Source: Ascidiaceihabitans sp029251465 (GTDB taxonomy: Bacteria > Pseudomonadota > Alphaproteobacteria > Rhodobacterales > Rhodobacteraceae). Taken from it: a DNA stretch of 64,000 nucleotides. Made by a program: the position numbers and the translations under genes. Location: NCBI RefSeq assembly GCF_042932805.1, contig NZ_CP170633.1, forward strand, positions 1,426,001 to 1,490,000, in the 5' to 3' direction. Positions 16,103 to 25,363 of the stretch are shown here, piece by piece. The notes under the pieces were generated by a model. The model was not told the origin of the DNA and ran no database searches. It worked only from the letters and a program-made list of their open reading frames with translations. Numbering within the stretch: the first letter of the stretch is position 1; each line of letters starts with the position of its first letter.

Positions 16103-17487
16103 ATCAGCGCGATCATCACGTCGCGCGCCACATTCACGTCCGCTTGGGTCGCATCAAATTGACCCACTTGGAACCGTACAACGATTTGCCCATCCACCCG
16201 CGTTTGCGTGATGTAAATGCGCCCGTCATCGTTAATCCGGTTCACATAATCGATCATCGCCGCGTCATCTTTGCCCGTCAGTCGAAAGGTGAACAGCGAC
16301 AAAATCGGGTCTGTCACGATGTCAAATCGTGCATCGGCGCGCAGTTGTTCGCACAACTCTTGCGCCCAGGCGACGTGATTGCGCAGGCGGGTCCGCAGCC
16401 CCTCTAGCCCATAGGACCGGATCAGAAACCACAGTTTTAGCGCGCGGAAACGACGGCCCAGTGGCACCGACCATTCCGAGTAGTTGATCAAATTGTCGTG
16501 CCCGTGGGTTTTCAAATACTCCGGTTGGATCGCCAGCGTTTGCACGAGACTGCTTGGGTCGCGCAGAAAATGCGCCGAGCAATCAAACTGCGCGCCAAGC
16601 CATTTGTGTGGGTTGAAAACAATCGAATCCGCCAGCTCGACCCCGGCCCAAAGTGCGCGAAATTCGGGGCAAATCATGCCCGCACCAGCCCATGCTGCAT
16701 CGACGTGTGAATACAGATCAAAGTCGCGCGCGATTTGCAAAACCTGCGCTAAATCATCACTGGCGCCGGTGCCGGTGCCGCCCGTGCAAGCAATCACGCC
16801 GGCGGGTTGATGACCGTCCGCGATGTCTTGCTGGATCAGCGCGCGCAATGCATCCGGGTCCATGCCACGCAGCGCCCCCTTGACGGGAACACGCACCAGA
16901 TTGTCCTGACCGATGCCTGCGACCCAGATGGCACGATCAACCGAGGTGTGAACTTCGGCCGAGCAATAGATCCGCAGGCGCGGTTGGCCCGACAGACCCA
17001 TCTGGTTGCCCTTCCAGTTCAGGGCGCGTTCACGCATCGTCAAAACGGCGGCCAAAGTGGCAGAGGAGGCGCTGTCTTGGATCACGCCGGAAAATCCGTC
17101 GGGCAGGTCAATCGCTTGACGCAGCCATTCCAGCATGACGGTTTCCATCTCAGTGGCTGCCGGAGACGTCTGCCACAGCATGCATTGTGCGGCGATCGTC
17201 GACACCAGCATTTCCGCCAGCATCGAGGGTGGAGCTGCATTTGCCGGAAAATACGCAAAGAACCGCGGGTGCTGCCAGTGCGTGATCCCGGGCATCACGA
17301 TGCGTTCGAAATCGGCCATTATGGTGTCCATGCCGGTCGATGCTTCGGGTGGGGTTTGATCCAGTTGAACGGCGATATCACCGGGCGCGGTTTGTGCGCG
17401 CACGGGACGGTCGCGGATCGTTTTGTGGTAATCGGCAGCCCAGTCCGAAATCCGTGCGCCCCATTCGGGGAATTCATCCCAATTCAT
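16099..17487 (-). CDS. PLP-dependent amino acid decarboxylase (group II, aromatic-L-amino-acid type)
   Basis: A 462-residue group II PLP decarboxylase. The cofactor lysine is Lys295 in NPHKWLGAQFDCS, preceded by the PLP-contacting HVDAAWAGAGM. Other landmarks are the N-terminal ITHWQHPRFFAYFPAN, AACTGGTGTGASD-type region and a C-terminal RFQVGQFDAT. The family includes decarboxylases of tyrosine, phenylalanine, DOPA and tryptophan and some aldehyde synthases; the substrate cannot be fixed by eye. It is a single gene convergent with the LacI regulator. Confidence 0.85.
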   Translation of the reverse strand: MNWDEFPEWGARISDWAADYHKTIRDRPVRAQTAPGDIAVQLDQTPPEASTGMDTIMADFERIVMPGITHWQHPRFFAYFPANAAPPSMLAEMLVSTIAAQCMLWQTSPAATEMETVMLEWLRQAIDLPDGFSGVIQDSASSATLAAVLTMRERALNWKGNQMGLSGQPRLRIYCSAEVHTSVDRAIWVAGIGQDNLVRVPVKGALRGMDPDALRALIQQDIADGHQPAGVIACTGGTGTGASDDLAQVLQIARDFDLYSHVDAAWAGAGMICPEFRALWAGVELADSIVFNPHKWLGAQFDCSAHFLRDPSSLVQTLAIQPEYLKTHGHDNLINYSEWSVPLGRRFRALKLWFLIRSYGLEGLRTRLRNHVAWAQELCEQLRADARFDIVTDPILSLFTFRLTGKDDAAMIDYVNRINDDGRIYITQTRVDGQIVVRFQVGQFDATQADVNVARDVMIALI

Positions 17488-17734
17488 GCCATGTTCCCTT
17501 TGCGATCACGATTATTTAATTGCTTTGTTAAGTGATGTGTAGCGTGAATGATCCCGCCGCGTAAACTGCAAGCGCAATCGCGACAGTGAATTTCTCGTGA
17601 CACGGACGTCGTTGCACGCACCAATTGCGAAAAATCCAAGGTCAGCATCCACAATATGCTTGAACACCGTGTGTGAAATTGTCCACATACGGTGCATGAA
17701 CGAATGTTTTTGCCTGTAATCAAGGAGTTTTGAA

Positions 17735-18184
17735 ATGGGTTTTACGGATGCAGTACGCACATGCCTGACAGAAAAATACATCACCTTTAGTGGCCGTGCA
17801 TCACGGTCGGAATATTGGTGGTTTGCACTGTTTTCGCTGCTGGTGACACTCGTTTTGGTTGGGCTGTTCTTCTTGTTCGGCGGCGTTCGCGCCATGAACA
17901 CGGGTCAGTTTTCGACGATCAATTACATTATGGGCGCCCTCTTTGGTGTTGGGATGATCGCGCTGTATATCCCGTATATTTCGGTTTATGTGCGCCGCTT
18001 TCATGATCGGGATTTGTCTGGTTGGTGGATTTTGGGTGTGTTTGTCTTGTCCAATATTCCCTACCTCGGAGTGCTGATCAGCCTTGCGGCCTTTGTCATC
18101 ACAGTCCTAAAGGGCACAGACGGCGAAAACCGGTTTGGCGAAGATCCGCTAAACCCATCCTCTGGCGCGGACGTGTTCGCCTAA
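17735..18184 (+). CDS. DUF805 inner-membrane protein
   Basis: A 149-residue polytopic protein of the DUF805 (YhaH-like) family. It starts with the conserved KYITFSGRASRSEYWWF and contains the YVRRFHDRDLSGWW motif, with about four hydrophobic segments (near 30-50, 65-88, 100-130). Function is unknown. The ATG follows an AAGGAG site. It lies immediately upstream of a six-gene MoxR/DUF58 operon and may be co-transcribed with it, with only 16 bases separating it from the next likely start. Confidence 0.85.
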   Translation: MGFTDAVRTCLTEKYITFSGRASRSEYWWFALFSLLVTLVLVGLFFLFGGVRAMNTGQFSTINYIMGALFGVGMIALYIPYISVYVRRFHDRDLSGWWILGVFVLSNIPYLGVLISLAAFVITVLKGTDGENRFGEDPLNPSSGADVFA

Positions 18185-18200
18185 GGATTTGCACAACTTA

Positions 18201-18965
18201 ATGCGCAAGTATTGCGTCTGCGCGATGATGATTGTCTGGGTTTTGCCCGCTATCAGCGTCGCGCAAGACGCGAATGACACGAGCCTCGAGTATTCGGTGC
18301 TTGAGGCTGTTGATCGGCCTGTTGGTGACAGCTCCGAAGATTTTCGCGCCGTGGCCAAACGGGCGGACGCACGGTCCGACACGATCTATGCCAGCAAGCT
18401 TGACGGTGATCTGACGGGTGCGCGCGCGCAATCTGATCCCTCAACTACTGTTTCCCCACGCCAACGATCGCCAATGGATCTGAACGGGTTTGGCGTTGTC
18501 CTTGCTGTGGGTCTGGTAATTGGCGCTTTGTTTTTGTGGCTGAAATTCGGGGGTGGCGGGACGCTGTTGGCCCGCGAACCCAGAGATGACACGCGGCGCA
18601 AACATACAACGCCAGACGCGTGGAAAATGGGTGACGAGGCGATAAAAGACGCCGATGGGCTGCTGGCCCAGATTGCGCAAATGACAGACCGAACTGCAGC
18701 GATGGTGCTTTTGTTGCGCCATTGTTTGCTGGCCGCTGCGCGTGCCACCGATGCGCGGTTTGCACGCTCGGATACAGAACGTGGCGCATTTGGCAGGCTA
18801 CCGGCAAATTGGATCCATCGCACGCGCCTTGAAACGATGTTGCAGCACACTGAACTTGCGCATTACGGCGGACGAGATGTGGCCCAAGACCGGTTTGACG
18901 ATGCTCTGGATGCGGCACGTCGCATTTTGAACGGCGCAAAATATGCGGGTGGCGCGCGTGGCTGA
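18201..18965 (+). CDS. DUF4129 domain membrane protein of a MoxR cluster
   Basis: A 254-residue protein. The N-terminal signal peptide (MRKYCVCAMMIVWVLPAISVAQ) is followed by a low-complexity extracytoplasmic part, one transmembrane helix near residues 98-116 and a cytoplasmic C-terminal domain containing LRHCLLAAARATDARFARSDTERGAF, as in DUF4129 proteins of MoxR operons. The TTG 12 bases upstream is in frame but sits almost on the AAGGA, so I prefer the ATG. It overlaps the next gene. Its role in the complex is unknown. Confidence 0.7.
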   Translation: MRKYCVCAMMIVWVLPAISVAQDANDTSLEYSVLEAVDRPVGDSSEDFRAVAKRADARSDTIYASKLDGDLTGARAQSDPSTTVSPRQRSPMDLNGFGVVLAVGLVIGALFLWLKFGGGGTLLAREPRDDTRRKHTTPDAWKMGDEAIKDADGLLAQIAQMTDRTAAMVLLLRHCLLAAARATDARFARSDTERGAFGRLPANWIHRTRLETMLQHTELAHYGGRDVAQDRFDDALDAARRILNGAKYAGGARG

Positions 18966-20283
18966 AACACCTTCAAACACGGCACCTTCGAACATGATGC
19001 CGATTGTCGTGGTCTGCGGTCTGCTGATTGCGGGCTTTTTGATGCTGACCTTGCTAAGTTCCGGCGCACGTGATCGCCAGTTGAACATGTCCCAGATCGG
19101 GTTTGGCGCATTGGGGCCGTGGCTGATTGCCCAAGATATTCCGGCACGTCAATCGCACCCGCGACTTAGCCCGCGTCTGGATGCGCTAAGTCTGCGAATA
19201 TTGCCGATCTTTGATATGAATTTGGCAACCGACGGTCTTGATCCTGAAACCCGCGCGGACCGGATCAAGGATTACGATCAACGCGATCTCGACCTTTCGG
19301 TGTTTCATGACAAATTGATGGAACTTGAAAGCGTCGTTTTATTCCCCAAATGGCGGGGAGCGTTGATTGAGACCGGCATTGCGCATGAACAGGCGTTGGT
19401 GCCTGCCGATCTGTATTCAAACCTAGCGCGGCAGCTGGGTCTGGAGGGGTTGCAAGTGCTGCGTGGTGGTGCGGAATTTGCAACACAAACCCTGTGGGAC
19501 AGCTTTGAGGTGTCGCTGTTTCATGCGCAGCGGTTCGATATTTCAACCCTGCCAAAGCAGTGCCGCACCAGCCTGCGGTTCGGGCGTGATGCCCTGATTA
19601 TCACATGTGCGCTGGAAGACGCGGATCATCCGGTTCACTTTGTGGCTGATCCTGATTTGATGAACAATCACGGCATGGTTGCGTCAGATAATTCTGCGTT
19701 TACAGCGGGCTACATCACAAACTTAATCAACGAATCCAAACATCCGGTGTACATTGACAACAGCCCGAACCTGTTGACTGCCACCGCCGAAAGCCAGGAA
19801 CGACAAGACTACGAGCGTGGCTCGGACGAGATGTCGCGGTTTTTCATGTATCCGTTTTCGCTATTTTGGGCTGTGCTGATGATCGTCTTGGCGGTGCTGT
19901 TCTGGCGTGGGTCGCGCCGGTTTGGTCCCGTCCAAAGTTACGGGCCTGCACCGCGCGAGCTGTCCAAACGGGCGGCTATTGCGGCCAAGGCGCGGCTGCT
20001 GCGCTTGTCTGGAAATGACGGGCATATGGTTTCGGATTTTGTGCGTCTGCAGCTCCAAGACCTTGGTGCGCGCAGTTTTGGCGGCGCTTTGGGGCAGGGC
20101 AACGAGGCGCGGTTTATAGCGCTTTTGGCGCGGCGTGATCCGGATCTCGCCCAAGAATTTTCGGCCGTCACCGACGTGTTGATCAACGATGGCGCTGACA
20201 TGGCCCCACAGGTCCTTGATCGTCATTTGGCCATCTACCAAACTCTTCTTAAGAAAGTTGTGCAACATTATGAACCTGTCTGA
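18943..20283 (+). CDS. DUF4350 domain-containing membrane protein
   Basis: A 446-residue protein with an N-terminal transmembrane helix (about 20-42), a large extracytoplasmic domain, and a second helix near 300-325 followed by a basic cytoplasmic tail. Its location between a DUF4129 gene and moxR matches the DUF4350 component common in these clusters. The start is ATG 18943 or an in-frame GTG at 18958; neither has a strong ribosome-binding site, as expected for a coupled gene overlapping its predecessor. It overlaps moxR by 14 bases. Function is unknown. Confidence 0.7.
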   Translation: MRVARVAETPSNTAPSNMMPIVVVCGLLIAGFLMLTLLSSGARDRQLNMSQIGFGALGPWLIAQDIPARQSHPRLSPRLDALSLRILPIFDMNLATDGLDPETRADRIKDYDQRDLDLSVFHDKLMELESVVLFPKWRGALIETGIAHEQALVPADLYSNLARQLGLEGLQVLRGGAEFATQTLWDSFEVSLFHAQRFDISTLPKQCRTSLRFGRDALIITCALEDADHPVHFVADPDLMNNHGMVASDNSAFTAGYITNLINESKHPVYIDNSPNLLTATAESQERQDYERGSDEMSRFFMYPFSLFWAVLMIVLAVLFWRGSRRFGPVQSYGPAPRELSKRAAIAAKARLLRLSGNDGHMVSDFVRLQLQDLGARSFGGALGQGNEARFIALLARRDPDLAQEFSAVTDVLINDGADMAPQVLDRHLAIYQTLLKKVVQHYEPV

Positions 20284-21226
20284 ATTCCAAACATTGGCCG
20301 ACGATATTCGCGGTGAAATCGGGTCTGTCGTGCAAGGACAACGTGGGTTGATCGACATGCTGTTGGTGTCGATTTTTGCACGTGGTCACGTGCTGCTTGA
20401 GGGGCCTCCGGGTACTGCAAAAACACTTGTCGCGCGGTGCATGAGCCAGGTTGTCGATCTGGATTTCGGGCGAGTCCAATTCACCCCGGACCTGATGCCG
20501 GGGGATGTGTTGGGCGTGAACCTTTTTAACTTTGAGACCAATGAGTTCCGTCTAACCAAAGGCCCAATTTTTACGGACATTCTTCTCGCTGATGAAATCA
20601 ACCGTGCACCGCCAAAAACCCAGTCGGCCTTGTTGCAAGCGATGAACGAACGCGAAGTTACGATTGACGGCACGAACTATCCGCTGGGCGACAATTTCTT
20701 TATCATCGCCACGCAAAACCCGATTGAACAGCACGGCACATACCCGCTGCCAGAGGCGCAATTGGACCGGTTCCTGTTCAAGGTTCTGGTCGATTTTCCA
20801 GACCGCCAAACCGAGATTGATATTTTGATGCGCTCCGCCGGATTGCCGCTTGGCAATGGCAGTGGTGGTGCGGCTTTGCGCCGTGTGATGGATCGCGACA
20901 CGTTGAAAGCTGGCCATGAATTGGTCGATTCAATCAGGCTGGATGAAACGATCCTGACCTACATTGTTGACCTCGTGCGCGCGACCCGCGATGACGGTGA
21001 AATCCAGCACGGCGCGTCGACCCGCGCGGCAGATGCGATTGCCGGTGCGGTGCGTGCCAAGGCCGCATTGGAAGGGCGTGACTATGCGATCCCGGACGAT
21101 GTTCAGGCGCTGATTATCCCCGCGCTGCGTCACCGTTTGGTGCTGGGACCATCGGCTGAAATCGAAGGGCGTACGACAGATGACGTGTTGACGACCTTGC
21201 TAAATCGCACGGACGCGCCACGCTAG
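20270..21226 (+). CDS. MoxR-family AAA+ ATPase
   Basis: A 318-residue MoxR ATPase. Walker A is GPPGTAKT, Walker B LLADEIN, and sensor 1 IIATQNPIEQHGTYPLPEAQLDRF is the family signature. The longer frame begins at 20189, but the family start MNLSEFQTLAD at 20270 overlaps the upstream stop. MoxR ATPases act as chaperones or assembly factors with von Willebrand-like DUF58 proteins. It is the third gene of an operon whose other products are mostly membrane proteins. Confidence 0.93.
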   Translation: MNLSEFQTLADDIRGEIGSVVQGQRGLIDMLLVSIFARGHVLLEGPPGTAKTLVARCMSQVVDLDFGRVQFTPDLMPGDVLGVNLFNFETNEFRLTKGPIFTDILLADEINRAPPKTQSALLQAMNEREVTIDGTNYPLGDNFFIIATQNPIEQHGTYPLPEAQLDRFLFKVLVDFPDRQTEIDILMRSAGLPLGNGSGGAALRRVMDRDTLKAGHELVDSIRLDETILTYIVDLVRATRDDGEIQHGASTRAADAIAGAVRAKAALEGRDYAIPDDVQALIIPALRHRLVLGPSAEIEGRTTDDVLTTLLNRTDAPR

Positions 21227-21227
21227 G

Positions 21228-22544
21228 ATGCGCCCCTCAGTTCGCCTTATTGCACTGGTTTTGGGTGTGGCTGCGGCCACGGTCATGATCGGTATGACCC
21301 GAACAGACGGTGCAACGGCGGTCATTGCGTTGTGGGGTGTGCTGATTTCTGTGGCAATTGTCGACTTGGCAATGTCTGCAAGCGCACGTGATTTTGACAT
21401 TAGCACTGACATGCAAGATACTGGCTATGTTGGTAAATCTGCGTTTATCAAACTGTCAATTAGGGCAAAGAAAAATGCATTGCCTGTCAACATCGCGTTG
21501 CGATTGGATCATAGTGTCGAGCTGAGTTTGCAAGAAGACACGGTGTATCTGGAGTGTGATGCGGGCACAAAAAATGCTGGTGTGAAAATTCCTATCGATC
21601 TGCGTGAACGGGGCGAGGCGCGGCTGACGCGGTTGTCGTTGATGTATGTCTCGCGCTTTGGGCTGTTCGATGTTTTGCCAAGCTGGCCGCTGGATATTAG
21701 CATTGCGATTGTACCCGATATTGCGCCAGTGCTGAACGGGGAAATCCACACTCAGATGTTACCGCTGCTCGATGGGTTAAAGGACATGAACCTGCGCGGC
21801 GAGGGGTCCGAATTTCATCAGTTGCGCGAATTCCAGACGGGTATGGATCCGCGGTCGATTGATTGGAAGCGCTCGGCGCGCACGCGCAATCTGGTGGCGC
21901 GTGAAACCCGCGCTGAACGCAACCACCAGATCATGTTGTGTTTGGATCAGGGGCACCTGATGGGCGAACGCATCGGCAAGCTGGCCAAGCTGGATCATGC
22001 GATCAATGCATCCCTGTCGCTGGCGTGGGCTGGCGGTTTGGGCGGCGATAACGTGGGCTTTTACAGCTTTGATGCGACGCCTCAAACATTCATTCCGCCG
22101 CGTCCGGGCCGGCGTGCCTTTGCGCATATTCAAAAGGTCAGCGCCGGGCTGGAACAGGTCGCGCATGAAACCAACCACACGCTCGGGATCACGCAGCTGA
22201 ATGGCAATCTCAAACGGCGTTCGTTGATCGTGGTGTTTTCGGATTTTGTCGATAGCGTCACAGCCGAGCTGCTGGTCGAGAACCTCGGCGTGATTTCGCG
22301 CCAACATCTGGTGCTCTACATCGCGCTGCGTGATCCTGAATTGCAGGCGATCGCGGAACCTGATGATACGTCGATGAACGCGATCGCAAATTCGGTGTCG
22401 GCGCGGCAATTGCTGCGTGAACGTCAGGCGGTTCTGGACCGTTTGCAGCGCCTCGGGATTTTGTGCATCGACACCGTGCCAGAGCAACTGACTGCGCGCC
22501 TGATTTCGCGCTATATCGATATCAAATCGCAGGAAATGATATGA
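21228..22544 (+). CDS. DUF58 domain-containing protein
   Basis: A 438-residue protein with two N-terminal hydrophobic segments (about 7-24 and 28-48), a beta-rich middle and the DUF58 core with GEGSEFHQLREFQTGMDPRSIDWKRSARTRNLVARE, read here as the segments GEGSEFHQLREF and DWKRSART. A vWA-like fold follows (LCLDQGHLMGE). DUF58 proteins are usual partners of MoxR ATPases. It begins 1 base after the moxR stop and overlaps the next gene in ATGA. Cellular function in this group is unknown. Confidence 0.9.
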   Translation: MRPSVRLIALVLGVAAATVMIGMTRTDGATAVIALWGVLISVAIVDLAMSASARDFDISTDMQDTGYVGKSAFIKLSIRAKKNALPVNIALRLDHSVELSLQEDTVYLECDAGTKNAGVKIPIDLRERGEARLTRLSLMYVSRFGLFDVLPSWPLDISIAIVPDIAPVLNGEIHTQMLPLLDGLKDMNLRGEGSEFHQLREFQTGMDPRSIDWKRSARTRNLVARETRAERNHQIMLCLDQGHLMGERIGKLAKLDHAINASLSLAWAGGLGGDNVGFYSFDATPQTFIPPRPGRRAFAHIQKVSAGLEQVAHETNHTLGITQLNGNLKRRSLIVVFSDFVDSVTAELLVENLGVISRQHLVLYIALRDPELQAIAEPDDTSMNAIANSVSARQLLRERQAVLDRLQRLGILCIDTVPEQLTARLISRYIDIKSQEMI

Positions 22545-23545
22545 TGATCCGATCCTCTCGATTTCGAGCCGAGCGTGAAGCGGGCTGGAAAAAGCTGGAA
22601 ACACTAGTCACTGTGGCCGAGGCCAATGGCATGTCTGCGCTGAGTTACGAACAGGCGCAAAACCTTGCCAGCCTGTATCGCCAAGCGGTGAATTCGCTGA
22701 GCGTGGCGCGGTCAATTTCGATGGACAAGGCGCTGCTTGCCTATCTCGACGCGTTGTGTGCGCGGGCCTATCTGGTGGTTTACGCCCCCCAAGAAAGCGT
22801 GCGCGGCGCAGTTGTGCGCCTGTTCACTTCCGGCATTCCACGGGCGGTGCGTCGATCCGCGTTGCCGTTGTTCATCGGATTTTTGGCGATGGTTTTGGGG
22901 GCCGTGGTTGGCTATCTGCTGTATTTTCAAGACCCCGAATGGTTCTTTACGTTTGTGCCGCCTAGCATGTCGGACGGGCGCGCGCCGGGGGCCTCGGTTG
23001 AATACTTGCGTTCGACCTTGTTTGACGATGACAGGCAAGACGGCGAAAGCCTTGGGGTCTTTGCGTCGTTCCTGTTTTCGCACAACACACGCATCGCCAT
23101 TTTCATCTTTGCGCTTGGCATATTTGCCTCGCTGCCCAGTTTTATTCTGACGTTTTACAATGGGTTACTGTTAGGCGCGTTCTTTGCGATGTTCGCCGAA
23201 GCGGGGCTTGGCTACGAGCTGTTTGGCTGGTTGTCGATCCACGGTGTAACCGAGTTGTCGGCGATCTGCGTGGCCTGCGCGGGCGGTGCGCAGCTGGGGC
23301 TTGCGGTGCTGTTACCGGGCAATACCACGCGGCGCGAGGCGTTGCGATTGGCGGGCAGGGACGCGGTGAAACTGATGATTTTGGCGGGGTTGATGTTGAT
23401 CGCTGCCGCCATCATCGAAGGCTTCTTTCGCCAGTTGGTTCAAAGCACGGAATTGCGACTGTTCATCGGCTGGGGCATCGGTGCGCTGTGGCTTGCGTGG
23501 CTCATGCTGGCCGGGCGCGGCCCCGAAATAGAGCGTGACTTATGA
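22541..23545 (+). CDS. stage II sporulation protein M (SpoIIM)-family membrane protein
   Basis: A 334-residue polytopic protein. A cytoplasmic N-terminal part (SRFRAEREAGWKKLE) precedes about five to six hydrophobic segments between residues 105 and 325, with the family region FSHNTRIAIFIFALGIF and HGVTELSAICVACAGGAQLG. SpoIIM-like proteins in non-sporulating bacteria occur beside MoxR/DUF58/RDD genes. The long frame from 22463 is not used; the ATG at 22541 overlaps the DUF58 stop. It overlaps the RDD gene by 4 bases. Confidence 0.88.
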   Translation: MMIRSSRFRAEREAGWKKLETLVTVAEANGMSALSYEQAQNLASLYRQAVNSLSVARSISMDKALLAYLDALCARAYLVVYAPQESVRGAVVRLFTSGIPRAVRRSALPLFIGFLAMVLGAVVGYLLYFQDPEWFFTFVPPSMSDGRAPGASVEYLRSTLFDDDRQDGESLGVFASFLFSHNTRIAIFIFALGIFASLPSFILTFYNGLLLGAFFAMFAEAGLGYELFGWLSIHGVTELSAICVACAGGAQLGLAVLLPGNTTRREALRLAGRDAVKLMILAGLMLIAAAIIEGFFRQLVQSTELRLFIGWGIGALWLAWLMLAGRGPEIERDL

Positions 23546-24399
23546 AGGATCGCCGCATCGAAATCGTTCCACCCGAAGGTGTGCCTGTATCGCTAAAAGT
23601 GGCGACCGCCGGGGCGCGTTTCGGTGCGCAAACATTGGACATTTTGATCACCTTTGGTGGCATGTTCCTGTTCTTGCTATTTGTCATTTTTACCAACTTT
23701 CTGGATGAAGGGCTGCTGGTTTCGCTGTTCTTTTTGCTGACGTTTTTCCTGCGCGTGCCGTATTATATTTTCTCGGAACTGGTCTGGAACGGGCGCACCC
23801 TGGGCAAACGTATCGTCAAAATCCGCGTGATCAGCGCGGATGGTGGACGCCTGACGCCGCATCAGATTGTTGCGCGTAATTTGATGAAAGAAGTCGAAGT
23901 GTTCCTGCCTGCGACCACCTTGCTGACGGGCAATTTCGGCAACGGTTGGACCGGTTTTGCGATCTTTGTGTGGATGTGCGCGATCTTGCTGTTTCCGCTG
24001 CTGAACAAACGCCGGTTGCGCTTGGGGGATATGATCGCGGGCACTTTGGTTGTTGAACAACCCAAAGCGTTTTTGATGCCGGATCTGGCCGCACCCAAGG
24101 TTAAGACCGAGTCCGGTTTTGTCTTTGATGTGTCGCACCTCAACATCTACGGGCGCTTTGAATTGCAGGCGCTTGAGGGTATCTTGCGCGAGCGTCCAAA
24201 GACACCTGACGCCAGACAGCGGGTGTCCGATGTGGTCAGAACCATCCGGCGTAAAATCAACTATGTTGAACCTTTGCTGCCGAATGATCATTGGGCATTT
24301 CTGACCGATTTTTACCGCCAGCAGCGCGCATATCTGGAAAGCCGCCAGTTGTTCGGGGATGCGCGCGAGAACAAATTTCACGACAAATCAAAGGATTAG
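23542..24399 (+). CDS. RDD family membrane protein
   Basis: A 285-residue protein. The RDD domain occupies about residues 18-175, with ARFGAQTLDILITFGG, GRTLGKRIVKIRVI and KRRLRLGDMIAGT. The hydrophobic segments are consistent with three or four helices. A cytoplasmic C-terminal extension of roughly 100 residues follows. It is the last gene of the DUF4129-to-RDD operon, all six linked by overlaps or 1-base spacing. RDD proteins are membrane proteins of mostly unknown role. Confidence 0.85.
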   Translation: MKDRRIEIVPPEGVPVSLKVATAGARFGAQTLDILITFGGMFLFLLFVIFTNFLDEGLLVSLFFLLTFFLRVPYYIFSELVWNGRTLGKRIVKIRVISADGGRLTPHQIVARNLMKEVEVFLPATTLLTGNFGNGWTGFAIFVWMCAILLFPLLNKRRLRLGDMIAGTLVVEQPKAFLMPDLAAPKVKTESGFVFDVSHLNIYGRFELQALEGILRERPKTPDARQRVSDVVRTIRRKINYVEPLLPNDHWAFLTDFYRQQRAYLESRQLFGDARENKFHDKSKD

Positions 24400-24417
24400 G
24401 TTTGCATCCTTCGTGGT

Positions 24418-25062
24418 CTACGCTGCGCCTTTTTCTCGCAAATACCCAAGCATTTCGGGGCGATAGGCGTCAATTTCGTCGCGAACGGCTGCGTGCTGCG
24501 ACAACTGGTTTTGGTAGGTCCGCACGGAGGCTGGCCAGTCCAGTTTTGGCACAACCGGACCTTCAAACAGCGCAATCCATTCCAGTGTGATGATCGTGCC
24601 GGGGTCACCCATCCACAGCCTGTCTGGCGAAAGACCGGCGCGACCCAGCATGTGCCCCAACGCAATCAACTGCTTTTGAATTTGGGCGTGTGCCAGCGAG
24701 ATCGCAGCGCTGTCGCGGGTTTCGGGATCAACATGAGCAAACGTGAGACGCAGGGCGGGTTCAAGGCGCGTGTCGGCAAACCGCGACCGTTCGCGACATT
24801 TTGCCCGCCCGATCACCGTGTCAGGCAACATCGGAATTTCGGGATGTTTTTCCTCGAGGTATTCTGCGATCACTTCGCTGTCGGTCAGGATCAAATCGCC
24901 GTCCACAAGGGCCGGAATATTCCCAGACGGAACGATCGCGAGATACTCTTGTGACCCACCACCACCGGGCGGAGGTGCCTCTTGAAACGATAGTTTTTTG
25001 TGGCGCAGAAGTATCCGCAATTTAGCGCAATACAGTGAATGATCTGATGTATAAATTAACAT
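24418..25062 (-). CDS. glutathione S-transferase family protein
   Basis: A 214-residue GST. The thioredoxin-like N-terminal domain starts MLIYTSDHSLYCAKLRI, with a candidate active-site Cys near residue 12, then the glutathione-binding NIPALVDGDLILTDSEVIAEYL with its cis-Pro and Ser. The C-terminal helical domain carries the remainder. The glycine-rich stretch APPPGGGGSQEYL is an unusual loop. It is a single gene convergent with the RDD operon. Substrate is unknown. Confidence 0.88.
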   Translation of the reverse strand: MLIYTSDHSLYCAKLRILLRHKKLSFQEAPPPGGGGSQEYLAIVPSGNIPALVDGDLILTDSEVIAEYLEEKHPEIPMLPDTVIGRAKCRERSRFADTRLEPALRLTFAHVDPETRDSAAISLAHAQIQKQLIALGHMLGRAGLSPDRLWMGDPGTIITLEWIALFEGPVVPKLDWPASVRTYQNQLSQHAAVRDEIDAYRPEMLGYLREKGAA

Positions 25063-25363
25063 TTTGCCTGACTGATCCTACGCGTGGTCGTTGCAATTTC
25101 TACCACACCATAGCGTTGGAATGCCGGACAGGAACAGCCGCTAAGCACCCTAACAAAATGGTGTTGCAGAGGCGCTGGCAGGCCGGTTTTAGATGAACAC
25201 GGGCTGGGCATGATGAACCTATCCAGCAAAACCGCCGACGCGATTTCAACAATATGATGGAATCGTATGTGTTTTTGCTGGTATAGTATTTGAATGGATT
25301 TGGGAATTCCCTCAACCTTGCACGACAGACTAAAACGAATCTGTGGTTTCTGGGAGGAAAAAC
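25063..25363. other. 300-base divergent control region upstream of the polyol operon
   Basis: This gap separates the leftward GST gene from the rightward binding-protein gene. I see no ORF or RNA gene. A perfect palindrome GGGAATTCCC is at 25302-25311 and an AT-rich TATAGT at about 25282. The AraC regulator encoded later in the operon is likely to bind here. A strong GGGAGG site lies just before the ATG at 25364. Confidence 0.4.

Noticed and set aside
17516..17531. Possible CtrA box TTAA...TTAA upstream of the DUF805 gene
   Set aside because: The spacer is 8 bases rather than 7 and the second half-site lacks the final C.
25302..25311. GGGAATTCCC palindrome as an AraC operator
   Set aside because: AraC-type regulators usually bind direct repeats, and a 10-bp palindrome is not specific enough; it is only mentioned in the description of the gap.
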